Assembly: GCA_052085365.1 (NCBI GenBank)
Contig: JBQDFP010000019.1
Coordinates: 1-35,924 of the forward strand
Reading direction: 5' to 3'
Source: Canibacter sp052085365
GTDB lineage: Bacteria; Actinomycetota; Actinomycetes; Actinomycetales; Microbacteriaceae
Length of the DNA stretch: 35,924 nt
How positions within the stretch are numbered: position 1 is the stretch's first letter; each line of letters begins with the position of its first letter. The notes under the pieces were generated by a model. That model was not told where the DNA came from. It was given only the letters and a program-made list of their open reading frames with translations, and made no database searches. Below are positions 15,531 through 24,399 of the stretch, one piece after another. The translations under genes and the position numbers were made by a program.

Positions 15531-16418
15531 TTAGGACAGCGCGTCAGCGCCGCCGACAATCTCTGAGATCTGCTGGGTGATTTCCGCTTGACGGGCGTTG
15601 TTTGCCAGTCGCGTGTAGTCGCGGATAAGGGTGTCAGCGTTGTCACTAGCTGACTTCATAGCCTTCTGCGTTGCAGCGTGCTTTGCTGCCGCTGATTGGA
15701 GCATCGCATTAAAGAGGCGCGACTCGATATATGCGGGAAGCAGCCGGTCGAGCACGGTGTCTGCGTCCGGCTCGAACTCGTACAAAGCATCTGGCTGTTG
15801 TGACGGTTCGGCAACACCCTCCACTATCTCCAGTGGGAGCAGGCGTGACACAACGGGAACCTGCGTCACCATACTGATCAGGCGGTTGTATACGAGGTGG
15901 ATCTCTTGGACGCCACCTTCAGCTGCCGGGATGTTGTATGCCTGAAGCAGCGATTCGCTGAGTTCTTTGGCAATATCGAAGGTCGGGTTTTCTGTCCCGC
16001 CGATCCATGAACGTTCAGATGGACGGTTGCGGAACGAGAAGTAGCCGGTCGCCTTCCGGCCGATGAGGTAGTAGCTCACCTGTTTACCTTCGCCACGCAG
16101 CAGCTCCACAAGCTCTTCAGCTTCGCGCAGCACCTGTGAGTTGAAGGCACCCGCGAGACCGCGGTCGGACGTGAAAATCACGACGGCTGCCCGTTCTATA
16201 TGTTCTGCCTCGGTTACCAGAGGGTGGTCCTGGTTCGAGTGTGTGGCAACGGCAGATACTGCGCGGGTAATCGCAGTAGCGTACGGCGTGGACGCATCAA
16301 CGCGTGCCCTCGCTTTTTGAATGCGAGAGGCAGCGATGAGTTCCATCGCACGAGTGATCTTCTTGGTCGTCTGGGCAGAACGAATCTTCTGCCGGTAGAC
16401 CCGAAGTTGCGCTCCCAT
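15531..16418 (-). CDS. atpG: ATP synthase F1 gamma subunit
   Basis: Gamma is the rotor shaft of F1, 295 residues. It shows the conserved N-terminal helix MGAQLRVYRQKIRSAQTTKKITRAMELIAASRIQKA (1-35), ITSDRGLAG-like FTSDRGLAGAFNS, and the C-terminal helix MKSASDNADTLIRDYTRLANNARQAEITQQISEIVGGA. It is separated from atpA by 69 bp that contain a stable hairpin. Confidence 0.98.
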   Translation of the reverse strand: MGAQLRVYRQKIRSAQTTKKITRAMELIAASRIQKARARVDASTPYATAITRAVSAVATHSNQDHPLVTEAEHIERAAVVIFTSDRGLAGAFNSQVLREAEELVELLRGEGKQVSYYLIGRKATGYFSFRNRPSERSWIGGTENPTFDIAKELSESLLQAYNIPAAEGGVQEIHLVYNRLISMVTQVPVVSRLLPLEIVEGVAEPSQQPDALYEFEPDADTVLDRLLPAYIESRLFNAMLQSAAAKHAATQKAMKSASDNADTLIRDYTRLANNARQAEITQQISEIVGGADALS

Positions 16419-16457
16419 GTCTCTCCTGTGCTGTGCTAGTTGCTGATGTGCGGTTTG

Positions 16458-16480
16458 GGGGCGAAGCTGAGCTTCGCCCC
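16458..16480 (-). repeat. Intercistronic hairpin between atpA and atpG
   Basis: A perfect 9-bp stem (GGGGCGAAG / CTTCGCCCC) with a 5-nt loop, 7 nt behind the atpA stop codon. There is no T-run. It could stabilise the upstream message or partly terminate transcription, and so adjust the subunit ratio. Confidence 0.55.
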
Positions 16481-16487
16481 GTCATCG

Positions 16488-18116
16488 CTACTTCTTTTTG
16501 ACGACCAGTTGTTCCTGCTGGATTTCTTCGTCGTCGATTGCGTCAAACTGTTCGTTCAGCGCGAGACCTTCCGAGGTACGGAACTCTTTCTTAAAGGTTT
16601 CGATCTTGTTGTCGATCTCTTCAACAAAGCTGTCCTCGAGTACTTGCTTGTCACGCAGCTGCGTGAGTACCTCTGAGTTGCTTTCGAGATACTCGAAGAA
16701 CTCTGACTCAAAACGGAGCACGTCTTCGACAGGAACGTCGTCGAGTTTGCCGTTCGTACCGGCCCAGATCGAAACAACCTGGTTCTCGACGGGGTACGGC
16801 GAGTACTGAGGCTGCTTCAACAGCTCGGTCAGACGCGCACCGCGTTCGAGCTGGCGACGGCTTGCAGCGTCGAGGTCTGACGCAAACATCGCAAATGCCT
16901 CGAGTGAACGGTACTGAGCAAGCTCAAGCTTCAACGTACCTGAGACTTTCTTGATCGATTTGAGCTGCGCGTCACCACCGACACGTGAAACCGAGATACC
17001 CACGTCAACAGCGGGGCGTTGGTTCGAGTTGAACAGGTCGGACTGGAGGAAGATCTGACCGTCAGTAATTGAAATTACGTTGGTCGGAATGTATGCCGAA
17101 ACGTCGTTCGCTTTGGTTTCGATGATCGGCAGACCGGTCATTGAACCAGCGCCGAGATCGTCCGAGAGCTTTGCACAACGCTCGAGCAGACGCGAGTGTA
17201 GATAGAACACGTCGCCTGGGTAAGCTTCACGCCCTGGTGGACGACGCAGAAGCAGTGAAACTGCGCGGTACGCTTCGGCCTGCTTGGACAGGTCATCAAA
17301 CACGATAAGAACGTGCTTGCCCTGGTACATCCAGTGCTGACCGATTGCTGAACCGGTGTAGGGCGAGAGGTATTTGAATCCTGCCGGGTCTGACGCAGGT
17401 GACGCCACGATTGTGGTGTACTCCATTGCGCCGGCGTCTTCGAGAGCACCCTTCACCGAGGCGATGGTTGAACCCTTCTGACCGATTGCAACGTAGATGC
17501 AACGTACCTGCTTATCAGGGTCCCCGCTCTCCCAGTTCTCACGCTGGTTGATGATCGTGTCGATTGCAAGAGCGGTTTTACCGGTCTGGCGGTCGCCAAT
17601 GATGAGCTGACGCTGACCACGGCCAACTGGAATCATGGCGTCAATCGCCTTCACGCCAGTCTGCATGGGTTCGTGCACCGATTTACGCTGCATCACGCCG
17701 GGAGCCTGAAGCTCGAGTGCGCGACGCCCCTCAATGCCGGTGATTTCACCAAGACCATCAATGGGGTTGCCGAGGGGGTCAACGACGCGGCCGAGGTATC
17801 CCTCGCCAACGGGTACTGAGAGAACCTCGCCGGTGCGGGTGACCTGCTGGCCCTCTTCGATACCGGTGAATTCACCGAGCACGACGACACCGAGTTCGTC
17901 CTGTTCAAGGTTCTGGGCGAGGCCGAGGGTACCGTCTGCGAAACGTACCAGCTCGTTCGCCATAATGCTGGGGAGGCCTTCAACGTGTGCAATGCCATCT
18001 GCAGCATCGACTACGGTGCCGACCTCTGTCTTTTCTGCCTCGCTGGGTTCGTAAGACGCAGCGAAATCTTTCAGCGCGTCACGAATCTCATCGGGGCTGA
18101 TTGAGAGTTCTGCCAT
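16488..18116 (-). CDS. atpA: ATP synthase F1 alpha subunit
   Basis: The regulatory, non-catalytic nucleotide-binding subunit of F1, 542 residues. Walker A is GDRQTGKT (174-181). PGDVFYLHSRLLER, TNVISITDGQIFL and the arginine finger in VGISVSRVGGDAQ are present. The N-terminal helix MAELSISPDEIRDALKDF binds the delta subunit. The C-terminus is a charged tail ending in QLVVKKK. The start matches the family. Confidence 0.98.
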   Translation of the reverse strand: MAELSISPDEIRDALKDFAASYEPSEAEKTEVGTVVDAADGIAHVEGLPSIMANELVRFADGTLGLAQNLEQDELGVVVLGEFTGIEEGQQVTRTGEVLSVPVGEGYLGRVVDPLGNPIDGLGEITGIEGRRALELQAPGVMQRKSVHEPMQTGVKAIDAMIPVGRGQRQLIIGDRQTGKTALAIDTIINQRENWESGDPDKQVRCIYVAIGQKGSTIASVKGALEDAGAMEYTTIVASPASDPAGFKYLSPYTGSAIGQHWMYQGKHVLIVFDDLSKQAEAYRAVSLLLRRPPGREAYPGDVFYLHSRLLERCAKLSDDLGAGSMTGLPIIETKANDVSAYIPTNVISITDGQIFLQSDLFNSNQRPAVDVGISVSRVGGDAQLKSIKKVSGTLKLELAQYRSLEAFAMFASDLDAASRRQLERGARLTELLKQPQYSPYPVENQVVSIWAGTNGKLDDVPVEDVLRFESEFFEYLESNSEVLTQLRDKQVLEDSFVEEIDNKIETFKKEFRTSEGLALNEQFDAIDDEEIQQEQLVVKKK

Positions 18117-18166
18117 TTCGTTTCCTCTGTCTGACCGGAGGGGGCTCCGGCTCGTTGTTGTGCTGC

Positions 18167-18943
18167 CTAACCGGCGAGCTGAAGTCGAAGGTCGTCGAGA
18201 CGTCGACGGACACTGCCATCAATAATTTCGTCAGCAATCTGCACGCGAATTCCGCCGAGAACCTCGGGGTCAACAACGTAACTGACTTTGACTGGGGCAC
18301 CGCTGGTGCGTGAGAGTGCAGCCTGGAGTCGTTCCTGACGCGCTTGGTCAAGCGACGAAGCCACGGTCACTAACGCAAGCAATTTGCCTTGCTGTTCTGC
18401 AGCTACCTGAGCGGCGCGACGAAGCGCTGAGCTGACCCTGCGACCGCGAGGGTACGCAACAGTATGTTCAGCAATTGCGGCGGCATTGTCTGACACTTTT
18501 CCATTCAGCAGTTTCTTGAGCGCAGAAAGTTTGGTGTCAGTTGAGCCAAGTTTCGAACCGAGTGCGAGTTCAAGCTCATGACTCGAGTCGATCACGTTCG
18601 CGATTTCCAGAAGTTCTTCGTCGAGAATCTCGGAGGTCGCCGAAGCGGCGCGAACACCAATCTCGGCGATACCTTCAATGAACTCGTCGACTGTTGACCA
18701 ACGACCACTGATTGCTTCGGCCAGCACACCTCGTGAGCCAATCGACAATCCGGTGAACACTCGGTCTGCGAGCTGAACTTTTGAATCAGCCGAAGCCGAA
18801 GCGTCACCGAGTGCTGCCGCAAGCCCCGGCTGATCTTCGAGCTGCGCTGAAACTCCAAGCAGCTCTGGACCGGCCGAAGCCTCAATTAAGGGGGTGATCC
18901 CCTTAGTTGCTTTGGCGAGTGCTTCGCGTGATGCGCTACCCAT
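18167..18943 (-). CDS. atpH: ATP synthase F1 delta subunit
   Basis: Delta links the top of F1 to the peripheral stalk. At 258 residues it is longer than the 177-residue E. coli protein, as is normal in actinobacteria, but it is not fused to a b subunit as in mycobacteria. The C-terminal signature ALVTVASSLDQARQERLQAALSR and PEVLGGIRVQIADEIIDGSVRRRLDDLR is clear. Its ATG shares one base with the atpF stop codon (TAATG). Confidence 0.96.
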   Translation of the reverse strand: MGSASREALAKATKGITPLIEASAGPELLGVSAQLEDQPGLAAALGDASASADSKVQLADRVFTGLSIGSRGVLAEAISGRWSTVDEFIEGIAEIGVRAASATSEILDEELLEIANVIDSSHELELALGSKLGSTDTKLSALKKLLNGKVSDNAAAIAEHTVAYPRGRRVSSALRRAAQVAAEQQGKLLALVTVASSLDQARQERLQAALSRTSGAPVKVSYVVDPEVLGGIRVQIADEIIDGSVRRRLDDLRLQLAG

Positions 18944-19506
18944 TAGCGTGCTGCCGTTTCAGATGCCTCAAGGTCAGCCAAGAAGCGATCGACTACAGCG
19001 CTAGCTTTCTGATCATCGCTCAGAGATTCACCGACGACGCCTGAAGCGAGGTCGATTGCGAGTGAGCCAACGTCTTTACGCAGTGAAACAACAGCGCTTT
19101 GACGCTCTGCTTCGATCTGTGCCTGAGCGTTCTGCGCAATGCGCGTCTGCTCAGTCGTGGCTTCCTCTTTAGCTTTTGAGACGATTTTTGAAGCGTCAGC
19201 ACGTGCAGTTTCACGAATCTGACCTGCTTCTTCGCGAGCACCGGCCAACATGGCGTTGTACTCGGCAAGGGCTGCTTCAGCCTTCGCCTGGGCCTCATCG
19301 GCCTTAGCGATGTTTCCTTCGATTGCAGCTGCACGCTCATCGAGCAACTTCTGCAGCTTCGGCAGGAACACCTTCCAGAAAGCGATCAGAATTATGATGA
19401 AGCAAAGTGCCGACCAAATGACGTCGTATGTCGCCGGAAACAGCGGGTTTTGCCCCGAGCCTTCTGCTGCCGCAAATGGCCCGGCGGTGATGATTGAGAG
19501 AATCAT
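18943..19506 (-). CDS. atpF: ATP synthase Fo b subunit
   Basis: The peripheral stalk subunit, 187 residues. A membrane helix lies at about 28-48 (YDVIWSALCFIIILIAFWKV), followed by a long charged coiled coil (FLPKLQKLLDERAAAIEGNIAKADEAQ…). There is one b-type gene in the operon, so the stalk is presumably a b homodimer. The first 25 residues are a short polar/hydrophobic extension typical of actinobacteria. Confidence 0.96.
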   Translation of the reverse strand: MILSIITAGPFAAAEGSGQNPLFPATYDVIWSALCFIIILIAFWKVFLPKLQKLLDERAAAIEGNIAKADEAQAKAEAALAEYNAMLAGAREEAGQIRETARADASKIVSKAKEEATTEQTRIAQNAQAQIEAERQSAVVSLRKDVGSLAIDLASGVVGESLSDDQKASAVVDRFLADLEASETAAR

Positions 19507-19544
19507 CGAGCCTCCCTTTCGAGACTACGCAGGTGGACGGCGAA

Positions 19545-19772
19545 TTAGACGGAGAAGATGAAGTGGGTTGCGATACCGATAAGTGCGAGTGCCTCAGTAA
19601 ATGCAATACCGATCCACATCAGCACCTGCAGGCGGCCGGCAAGCTCAGGCTGGCGTGCAACGCCTTCAATGGTTTTTCCAACGACGATACCGATACCGAT
19701 TGCGGGACCGATGGCTGCAAGGCCGTAGCCCACCGTTGAGATGCTGCCCTGAATTTCAGCGAGAACAGACAC
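19545..19772 (-). CDS. atpE: ATP synthase Fo c subunit
   Basis: The rotor-ring subunit, 75 residues in two membrane helices. Helix 1 has GLAAIGPAIGIGIVVGK; the polar loop ARQPE (39-43) contacts gamma and epsilon; helix 2 carries the ion-binding glutamate in IAFTEALALIG (Glu60). The residues around Glu60 resemble proton-translocating rings rather than sodium types. Confidence 0.98.
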   Translation of the reverse strand: MSVLAEIQGSISTVGYGLAAIGPAIGIGIVVGKTIEGVARQPELAGRLQVLMWIGIAFTEALALIGIATHFIFSV

Positions 19773-19832
19773 GTAGTTTCCTTCCTAGTTCGTTGCGACG
19801 GGTTGCCGCAGCGTTATGGGATTTTCGGGTTT

Positions 19833-20657
19833 TTAATGTTCTTCTGCCAACGCCAACTGGATGTAGACGCCGGTCAAGATGGTGAAAATGTACGCCTGCA
19901 AGAATGCGACCAGGATCTCGAAGAGCGTGAAGGCGAAACCGACGATGATGGTGCCGACGCCTGCAAGCTTCAAGAAACCGGGGCCCTCAAGCAGGAAGAA
20001 ATGTGTAGCTGCAAAGAAAAGTACCAGCAGCAAGTGACCGACCAGCATGTTCATCAACAGACGAATCGTAAGTGTCGCGGGACGCAGTACGAAGGTTGAG
20101 AACAATTCAATCGGGGTCACGATAATATACAGCGGCCACGGAACACCAGCTGGGAACAGTGAGTTCTTAAAGAAGTTCTTCGGGCTCTTCTTAATTCCGC
20201 CGTAAATGAATGTCACATATGAGACAACGGCAAGCACTAACGGCACACCAACAACGGATGTTCCTGCAATGTTGAAGCCTGGAATGATACCCGAGATGTT
20301 AAACGCAAACACCATGAAGAAAATGGTGGCGAGGATAGGCAAGAATCGACGCCCATCGGCCTTTCCAAGCAAATCTTCTGCGATGCTCACTCGAACAAAA
20401 TCGAGTGCCATCTCGGTAATGGACTGGAAGCGACCAGGTACAACCCGCATATTGCGAGTGCCGGCCCAGAAAAAGACCAGCAGGACGATTGTCATGACCA
20501 CGCGAATGATCATGATGCGGTTCATCTCGAATGGCGTTCCTGCGAACAGGATCGCTTCGGGAAAAAACTCGTCGATTGACGGCGGGTGGAAGCCACCCTC
20601 AGCAACAAATGCCGAGCCTGGGGCTACGAGTGATAGGACCTGAGCGTACAGCGCCAT
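19833..20657 (-). CDS. atpB: ATP synthase Fo a subunit
   Basis: The stator half-channel protein, 274 residues and about five to six membrane helices. The essential arginine is Arg199 in PATLTIRLLMNMLVGHLL, and FAFNISGIIPGF and AILVAFLQAYIFTILTGVYI-type helices follow the family. The ATG has AGGAGA directly upstream. It is 130 bp downstream of atpI. Confidence 0.97.
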   Translation of the reverse strand: MALYAQVLSLVAPGSAFVAEGGFHPPSIDEFFPEAILFAGTPFEMNRIMIIRVVMTIVLLVFFWAGTRNMRVVPGRFQSITEMALDFVRVSIAEDLLGKADGRRFLPILATIFFMVFAFNISGIIPGFNIAGTSVVGVPLVLAVVSYVTFIYGGIKKSPKNFFKNSLFPAGVPWPLYIIVTPIELFSTFVLRPATLTIRLLMNMLVGHLLLVLFFAATHFFLLEGPGFLKLAGVGTIIVGFAFTLFEILVAFLQAYIFTILTGVYIQLALAEEH

Positions 20658-20671
20658 TCTCCTGTCTCGTA

Positions 20672-20688
20672 ACGCGATGTAATCGCGT
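20672..20688 (-). repeat. Hairpin in the atpI–atpB intercistronic region
   Basis: ACGCGAT-GTA-ATCGCGT is a perfect 7-bp stem with a 3-nt loop, about 15 nt before the atpB start codon. A second short stem (CAGAC/GTCTG, 20720-20735) lies upstream of it on the message. They may affect atpB translation or message processing. Confidence 0.4.
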
Positions 20689-20787
20689 ACTCTCGAACGA
20701 TGGACTCTTCACAGTGCAACAGACGAAGAAGTCTGATCGGCACAAGAAGCTCTCCTAGCCTATCAAGCTTTCACTGATGGGTGTAAT

Positions 20788-21324
20788 TCAATTTGCCTCT
20801 TCTGACGACTTTCTTTCGTTTTCTGCCTCATGTTCGCGTAAAACGAGGTCAGAAACCGTCGGAATTCGACTGGTCATCATGATCCACATATCAACCCCGA
20901 GTGAAATGAGTACGCCGAGGATAATCGTGACGAACATCACTCGAGGGCTGAGCCACGGCTGGTCTCTTAGCAAGAACGCAGCAACGAGGAAGACAAGGAA
21001 TTTCAATACCCAGCTGCCCATCACGATGCCAAAGAATGCAGGAATATAAAAATCACGATCAATAAACCGATTCGCGAACGCAATACTTCCCGCTGTGAAC
21101 CCGACAAACAAACCGGCAAAGATCGCACCAATAACTCCGGCAGTAAGGCCCGGTATCCCCGTGATGAGATAGCCGACGGCTCCAGCTGCCACCATCAAAA
21201 TACTTGTCGATAGGAGCCCCCAGCGAAGTGCCCGCATCATGACGGGTTGCGAGGCCGGCACCATCGCGCCGCTATCTCGTCCGCGCCGGCTTGGGGTCGC
21301 GGACTGTCCGAATTGCTGATTCAC
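20788..21324 (-). CDS. atpI: AtpI-like small membrane protein
   Basis: A 178-residue membrane protein with four predicted helices in two pairs, between about residues 33-85 and 95-150 (LLSTSILMVAAGAVGYLITG, GVIGAIFAGLFVGFTAGSIAFA, GSWVLKFLVFLVAAFLL, VMFVTIILGVLISLGVDMWIM). The acidic tail ends in REHEAENERKSSEEAN. AtpI proteins assist assembly of the c-ring. Identification rests mainly on topology and on its place at the head of the ATP synthase genes. It starts with GTG overlapping the stop of the upstream transferase gene (GTGA). Confidence 0.8.
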   Translation of the reverse strand: MNQQFGQSATPSRRGRDSGAMVPASQPVMMRALRWGLLSTSILMVAAGAVGYLITGIPGLTAGVIGAIFAGLFVGFTAGSIAFANRFIDRDFYIPAFFGIVMGSWVLKFLVFLVAAFLLRDQPWLSPRVMFVTIILGVLISLGVDMWIMMTSRIPTVSDLVLREHEAENERKSSEEAN

Positions 21325-22601
21325 TCGCGCTCCGTGTGGTTCGTTGTGCGTTCACTAAAAGTATCGACATGGTCGTCCTCGTCAGCAGTCTGAGCTTGAG
21401 ACTCGGCAGCTGGCTCTGACGTCGTGAGTGCCACATCTTCACCCGACAGATGACCGCTGGTGTGTGGTGCTCCCTGACGTAACGGTAACAAATTTCGCTG
21501 AATGAGTGCCGCTCGAACCCGATTAAATGGGACAAGCGTCACCAATACGCACAGCACACTGCCTGCCAGCAGCACAATGATCGGAATTGTGTAACTTTGC
21601 AGCACAAACACAAGCAAACAGACGAATGAAATTACCGCGGTCCACAGATAAAAGATGCACACGGCTTGGACGTGGGAATGCCCGTAGTCGAGGAGCCGGT
21701 GATGCAGATGCTTCCGGTCGGCACTGAACGGGCTCTTTCCTGCGCGCAGTCGCCTCAGGACCGCGAGAGTAAAGTCCATAAGCGGTAATGCCAAAACCGC
21801 GACAGGCAAGATGATCGGAATGTAGCTTGCGAGCACAAGTTTCTGATCCAGCGCGGCAGGGTTGAGCTGACCGGTAACTGAAACCGTCGATGTCGCCATT
21901 AACAGTCCGATGAGAAGCGCACCAGTATCGCCCATAAACATGTGGGCTCGATGCCAGTTAAACGGCAAAAATCCGAGACACATTCCAACAATAAGCGCGG
22001 CAAGCAGGCCTGCCAGTGTTATTGCGCTCGAGTCACCGCTTCGGGCCCCTAACATCTGGGTATAGAGGAAAAACACCGAGTTTGCAATCAAGGCAACACC
22101 GGCGACTAACCCATCTAGACCGTCAATAAAGTTGACCGCATTCATGACGAGGCACATCAAGAACACGGTGATGGCGAAATTCATCATTGGTGAAGCCACG
22201 ATCAGTGTGTTGCCAAACGGCACTGACAGGATCTGAATGCCTGCCCACGCGAGCAAAGCTGCGGCCGCAAGTTGCGCGCCCAGTTTCACCATCCAGTCCA
22301 AATCAAAGAGATCATCCAGTACACCAATTATGGCGATCAGTGTGCAGGCCCCGATGAGAGCCGTAATTTGTAGCGGATGCTGCAGCAGAATCTGAAACTG
22401 TGGCAGCACCAGCGCGATACCCATCGCGACAAGGAGTCCGATATACATAGCTACGCCGCCAAGGCGCGGTGTAGCGCGATCATGAACATCACGCTCCCGA
22501 GGCTGTGCAACGAGGCCGTGACGGCGACTGAACCCAAGCACCGCCCACGAGGCTGCGGCAGTAACAACTGCGGCAACAGCAACGACCCAGAGATACTCCA
22601 T
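21321..22601 (-). CDS. WecA/TagO/MraY-family glycosyl-1-phosphate transferase
   Basis: A polyprenyl-phosphate sugar-1-phosphate transferase starting the synthesis of a cell-envelope glycan on undecaprenyl or decaprenyl phosphate. It has 426 residues and about eleven membrane helices. Family motifs: DRATPRLGGVAMYIG, GVLDDLFDLDWMVK (the DDxxD magnesium site), NAVNFIDGLDGLVAG, HMFMGDTGALLIG and the cytoplasmic HLHHRLLDYGHSH. The last 55 residues are a polar tail. The HLHHRLL and DGLDG features favour the WecA/TagO branch over MraY. ATG 22601 is preferred because it starts 1 bp behind the tsaC stop; the longer frame would overlap tsaC by about 95 bp. Confidence 0.9.
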   Translation of the reverse strand: MEYLWVVAVAAVVTAAASWAVLGFSRRHGLVAQPRERDVHDRATPRLGGVAMYIGLLVAMGIALVLPQFQILLQHPLQITALIGACTLIAIIGVLDDLFDLDWMVKLGAQLAAAALLAWAGIQILSVPFGNTLIVASPMMNFAITVFLMCLVMNAVNFIDGLDGLVAGVALIANSVFFLYTQMLGARSGDSSAITLAGLLAALIVGMCLGFLPFNWHRAHMFMGDTGALLIGLLMATSTVSVTGQLNPAALDQKLVLASYIPIILPVAVLALPLMDFTLAVLRRLRAGKSPFSADRKHLHHRLLDYGHSHVQAVCIFYLWTAVISFVCLLVFVLQSYTIPIIVLLAGSVLCVLVTLVPFNRVRAALIQRNLLPLRQGAPHTSGHLSGEDVALTTSEPAAESQAQTADEDDHVDTFSERTTNHTERE

Positions 22602-22602
22602 G

Positions 22603-23268
22603 TCAGACGTTAATAGTGGCGTGCGGAAGTACTTCTTGAACCTGGTCCAGGGTGATGCCTCCGTGACGCAATATCCGAAGCGACCCTTTTTCATCACTGA
22701 GCGAGGTCACGTCCAAGATCGTCGACGATGTCCCGTCACCAGCTACGTCACCGTCGTCAAGATACACTGCGACCGATTCACCCAGCATGTCTACTGCTTC
22801 GGCGGTGTTTTTTGCGGCCGGTTCTCCGTGGGTGTTTGCGGACGACACCGCTAAGGGCCCTGTGTCACTCAAGAATTCTCGCGTAAACGTAGAATCGGGC
22901 ACACGAAGTGCAACAGTGCCAGACGTCTCTCCCAGATCCCAGGCCAACGAAGGCTGGGCAATCATGACCATAGTGAGTGGACCGGGCCAGAACGCCTCCG
23001 CCAGCTTCATAACCGGTTCGGTCACTTCGGCCGCAAGCGCATTCATCACTTGTTTGTCGGCGATAAGAACTGGCGGAGGTGACTGTCGGGTGCGATGTTT
23101 TGCCTCAAGCAGTTTCGCGACCGCTTCAGGGGAAAATGCGTCAGCGGCCACTCCATACACGGTGTCAGTCGGCAGCACAACAAGGTCGCCTCGCCCGATA
23201 GCGCTACGCGCTGCGCGACTTGCTTGGAGCAGTTGTGCGCTGTCTGTACAGTCAAAGACCTTAGCCAT
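22603..23268 (-). CDS. tsaC: L-threonylcarbamoyladenylate synthase
   Basis: TsaC/YwlC (Sua5 family) makes threonylcarbamoyl-AMP from threonine, bicarbonate and ATP for the t6A modification at position 37 of ANN-decoding tRNAs. The 221-residue YrdC domain shows VVLPTDTVYGVAADAF, LEAKHRTRQSPPPVLIA, FWPGPLTMVMI, TVALRVPDS, GPLAVSSANTHGEPA and the C-terminal SLRILRHGGIT. There is no Sua5 C-terminal domain. It lies between prmC and the WecA-like gene, as in other actinobacteria. Confidence 0.95.
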   Translation of the reverse strand: MAKVFDCTDSAQLLQASRAARSAIGRGDLVVLPTDTVYGVAADAFSPEAVAKLLEAKHRTRQSPPPVLIADKQVMNALAAEVTEPVMKLAEAFWPGPLTMVMIAQPSLAWDLGETSGTVALRVPDSTFTREFLSDTGPLAVSSANTHGEPAAKNTAEAVDMLGESVAVYLDDGDVAGDGTSSTILDVTSLSDEKGSLRILRHGGITLDQVQEVLPHATINV

Positions 23269-23276
23269 AACTCACT

Positions 23277-23282
23277 ATTCTA
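23277..23282 (-). promoter_or_regulatory. Possible -10 box (TAGAAT) close to tsaC
   Basis: On the minus strand TAGAAT lies 8 nt before the tsaC ATG, so any transcript from it would have a leader of only one or two bases. A GAG in the same stretch could also be a weak ribosome-binding site for read-through message from prmC. Confidence 0.3.
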
Positions 23283-23316
23283 GTGACGCTTTTCTTCAGC
23301 CACCTGCACAGATCAG

Positions 23317-23329
23317 CTTGTTGAACAAG
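23317..23329. promoter_or_regulatory. 13-bp palindrome between prmC and tsaC
   Basis: CTTGTTGAACAAG is a perfect palindrome around a central G, directly behind the prmC stop codon and about 35 bp upstream of the possible tsaC -10 box. It may be an operator; the regulator is unknown. Confidence 0.3.
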
Positions 23330-23330
23330 T

Positions 23331-24263
23331 TCATATGTTCGCAGTTGTGCTTTCTTCGCTGTTTTCCGGGTATTGAGCTTCGGTGACTCGATCACGTCCA
23401 GTGAAGTCTTCAAGCGTTGTCGCATGGTTCCAGCCTGCTCGCAACAGAATGTTCTGCACGGCTTTGCCTTGTTCTTCTGCGTGTTCGATTGCGATCCACC
23501 CACCGGGCCGAATGTAGTGTGCGCCGATGACCGAGATTCGCCGAATCAGGTCGAGCCCGTCCGCTCCGCTGTACAGCGCGACGGCCGGGTCATGGTCACG
23601 CACTTCTGCGTCTACGGGCACCATTGCTTCTGGCACATACGGGGGGTTACTGACGATGAGATCAACTGATCGTTCACCCGGCAATTTTGGGGGTGGATCT
23701 GTCACGAGGGTGGTGATGTCTGTTTCGATCAAGTCAATGCGGCCAGGCGCAAGGGTGAGGATGTTCCTTTTTGCCCAGGCTGCAGCATACGGGTCTTTTT
23801 CGAAGGCATAGACCCTCGTTTGAGGGGACTCTGTCGCAATTGCAAGTGCTATGGCTGCGCTTCCCGTGCATAAATCAAACACGATTGGTTTGGCAGATGC
23901 GGATGTGACATGGTGGAGCGCCCGCTCCACGAGGACTTCAGTTTCTGGCCTGGGGATGAACACACCTGGGCCGACACGTAATTCGAGGTGCCGAAACGGT
24001 GCCACACCGGTGAGGTGCTGCAGCGGGATTCGGTCTTCTCGAGCTGCAACGATAGATTCAAGCTTTTCTACGTCATGTGCAGATAGTTGTCGATCGAGTG
24101 CAATAGCCAGCCTCGTCTCCCCGCGAGACGAGCCGGTGACAAAAGCGAGAATCAATTCACTTTCTACGTCTGGGGTTGGTACTCCAGCTGCGGCTAAGCG
24201 GCGGATAACTTCCGCTGCAGCCGCACGCTGCGACATGTCTGGCCAGAATTTAGTCACTGTCAT
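23331..24263 (-). CDS. prmC: Peptide chain release factor N5-glutamine methyltransferase
   Basis: PrmC (HemK) methylates the glutamine of the GGQ motif of release factors RF1 and RF2. The 310 residues carry an N-terminal helical domain, then RVGPGVFIPRPETEVLVERAL, SAM-binding VFDLCTGSAAIALAIA, and the catalytic VSNPPYVPE (NPPY 206-209). Its usual partner gene prfA is about 3.2 kb away here, split off by cysK, cysE and an MFS gene. The ATG at 24263 opens a 210-bp region shared with the divergent cysK. Confidence 0.95.
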   Translation of the reverse strand: MTVTKFWPDMSQRAAAAEVIRRLAAAGVPTPDVESELILAFVTGSSRGETRLAIALDRQLSAHDVEKLESIVAAREDRIPLQHLTGVAPFRHLELRVGPGVFIPRPETEVLVERALHHVTSASAKPIVFDLCTGSAAIALAIATESPQTRVYAFEKDPYAAAWAKRNILTLAPGRIDLIETDITTLVTDPPPKLPGERSVDLIVSNPPYVPEAMVPVDAEVRDHDPAVALYSGADGLDLIRRISVIGAHYIRPGGWIAIEHAEEQGKAVQNILLRAGWNHATTLEDFTGRDRVTEAQYPENSEESTTANI

Positions 24264-24386
24264 ACTCTGTCACAGTTAGTCGAAGAGCTGCTGCGCTTGT
24301 TCCTTGTATTTGCAACGTTGTTCAGCCGTAAGCGATCGCTCCACACCGATCTATAACTTTTCATGAAACGAGCAATAATAATTGCA

Positions 24387-24392
24387 TATACT
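24387..24392 (+). promoter_or_regulatory. -10 box (TATACT) of the cysK promoter
   Basis: TATACT is followed 7 nt later by a G at 24400, the expected transcription start. That base is also the first base of the predicted RNA stem of the leader. A perfect small inverted repeat, GCAAT-N4-ATTGC (24372-24385), abuts the -10 box in the spacer and could be an operator. No good -35 hexamer is visible, which fits a promoter needing an activator. Confidence 0.5.
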
Positions 24393-24399
24393 TGATCGC

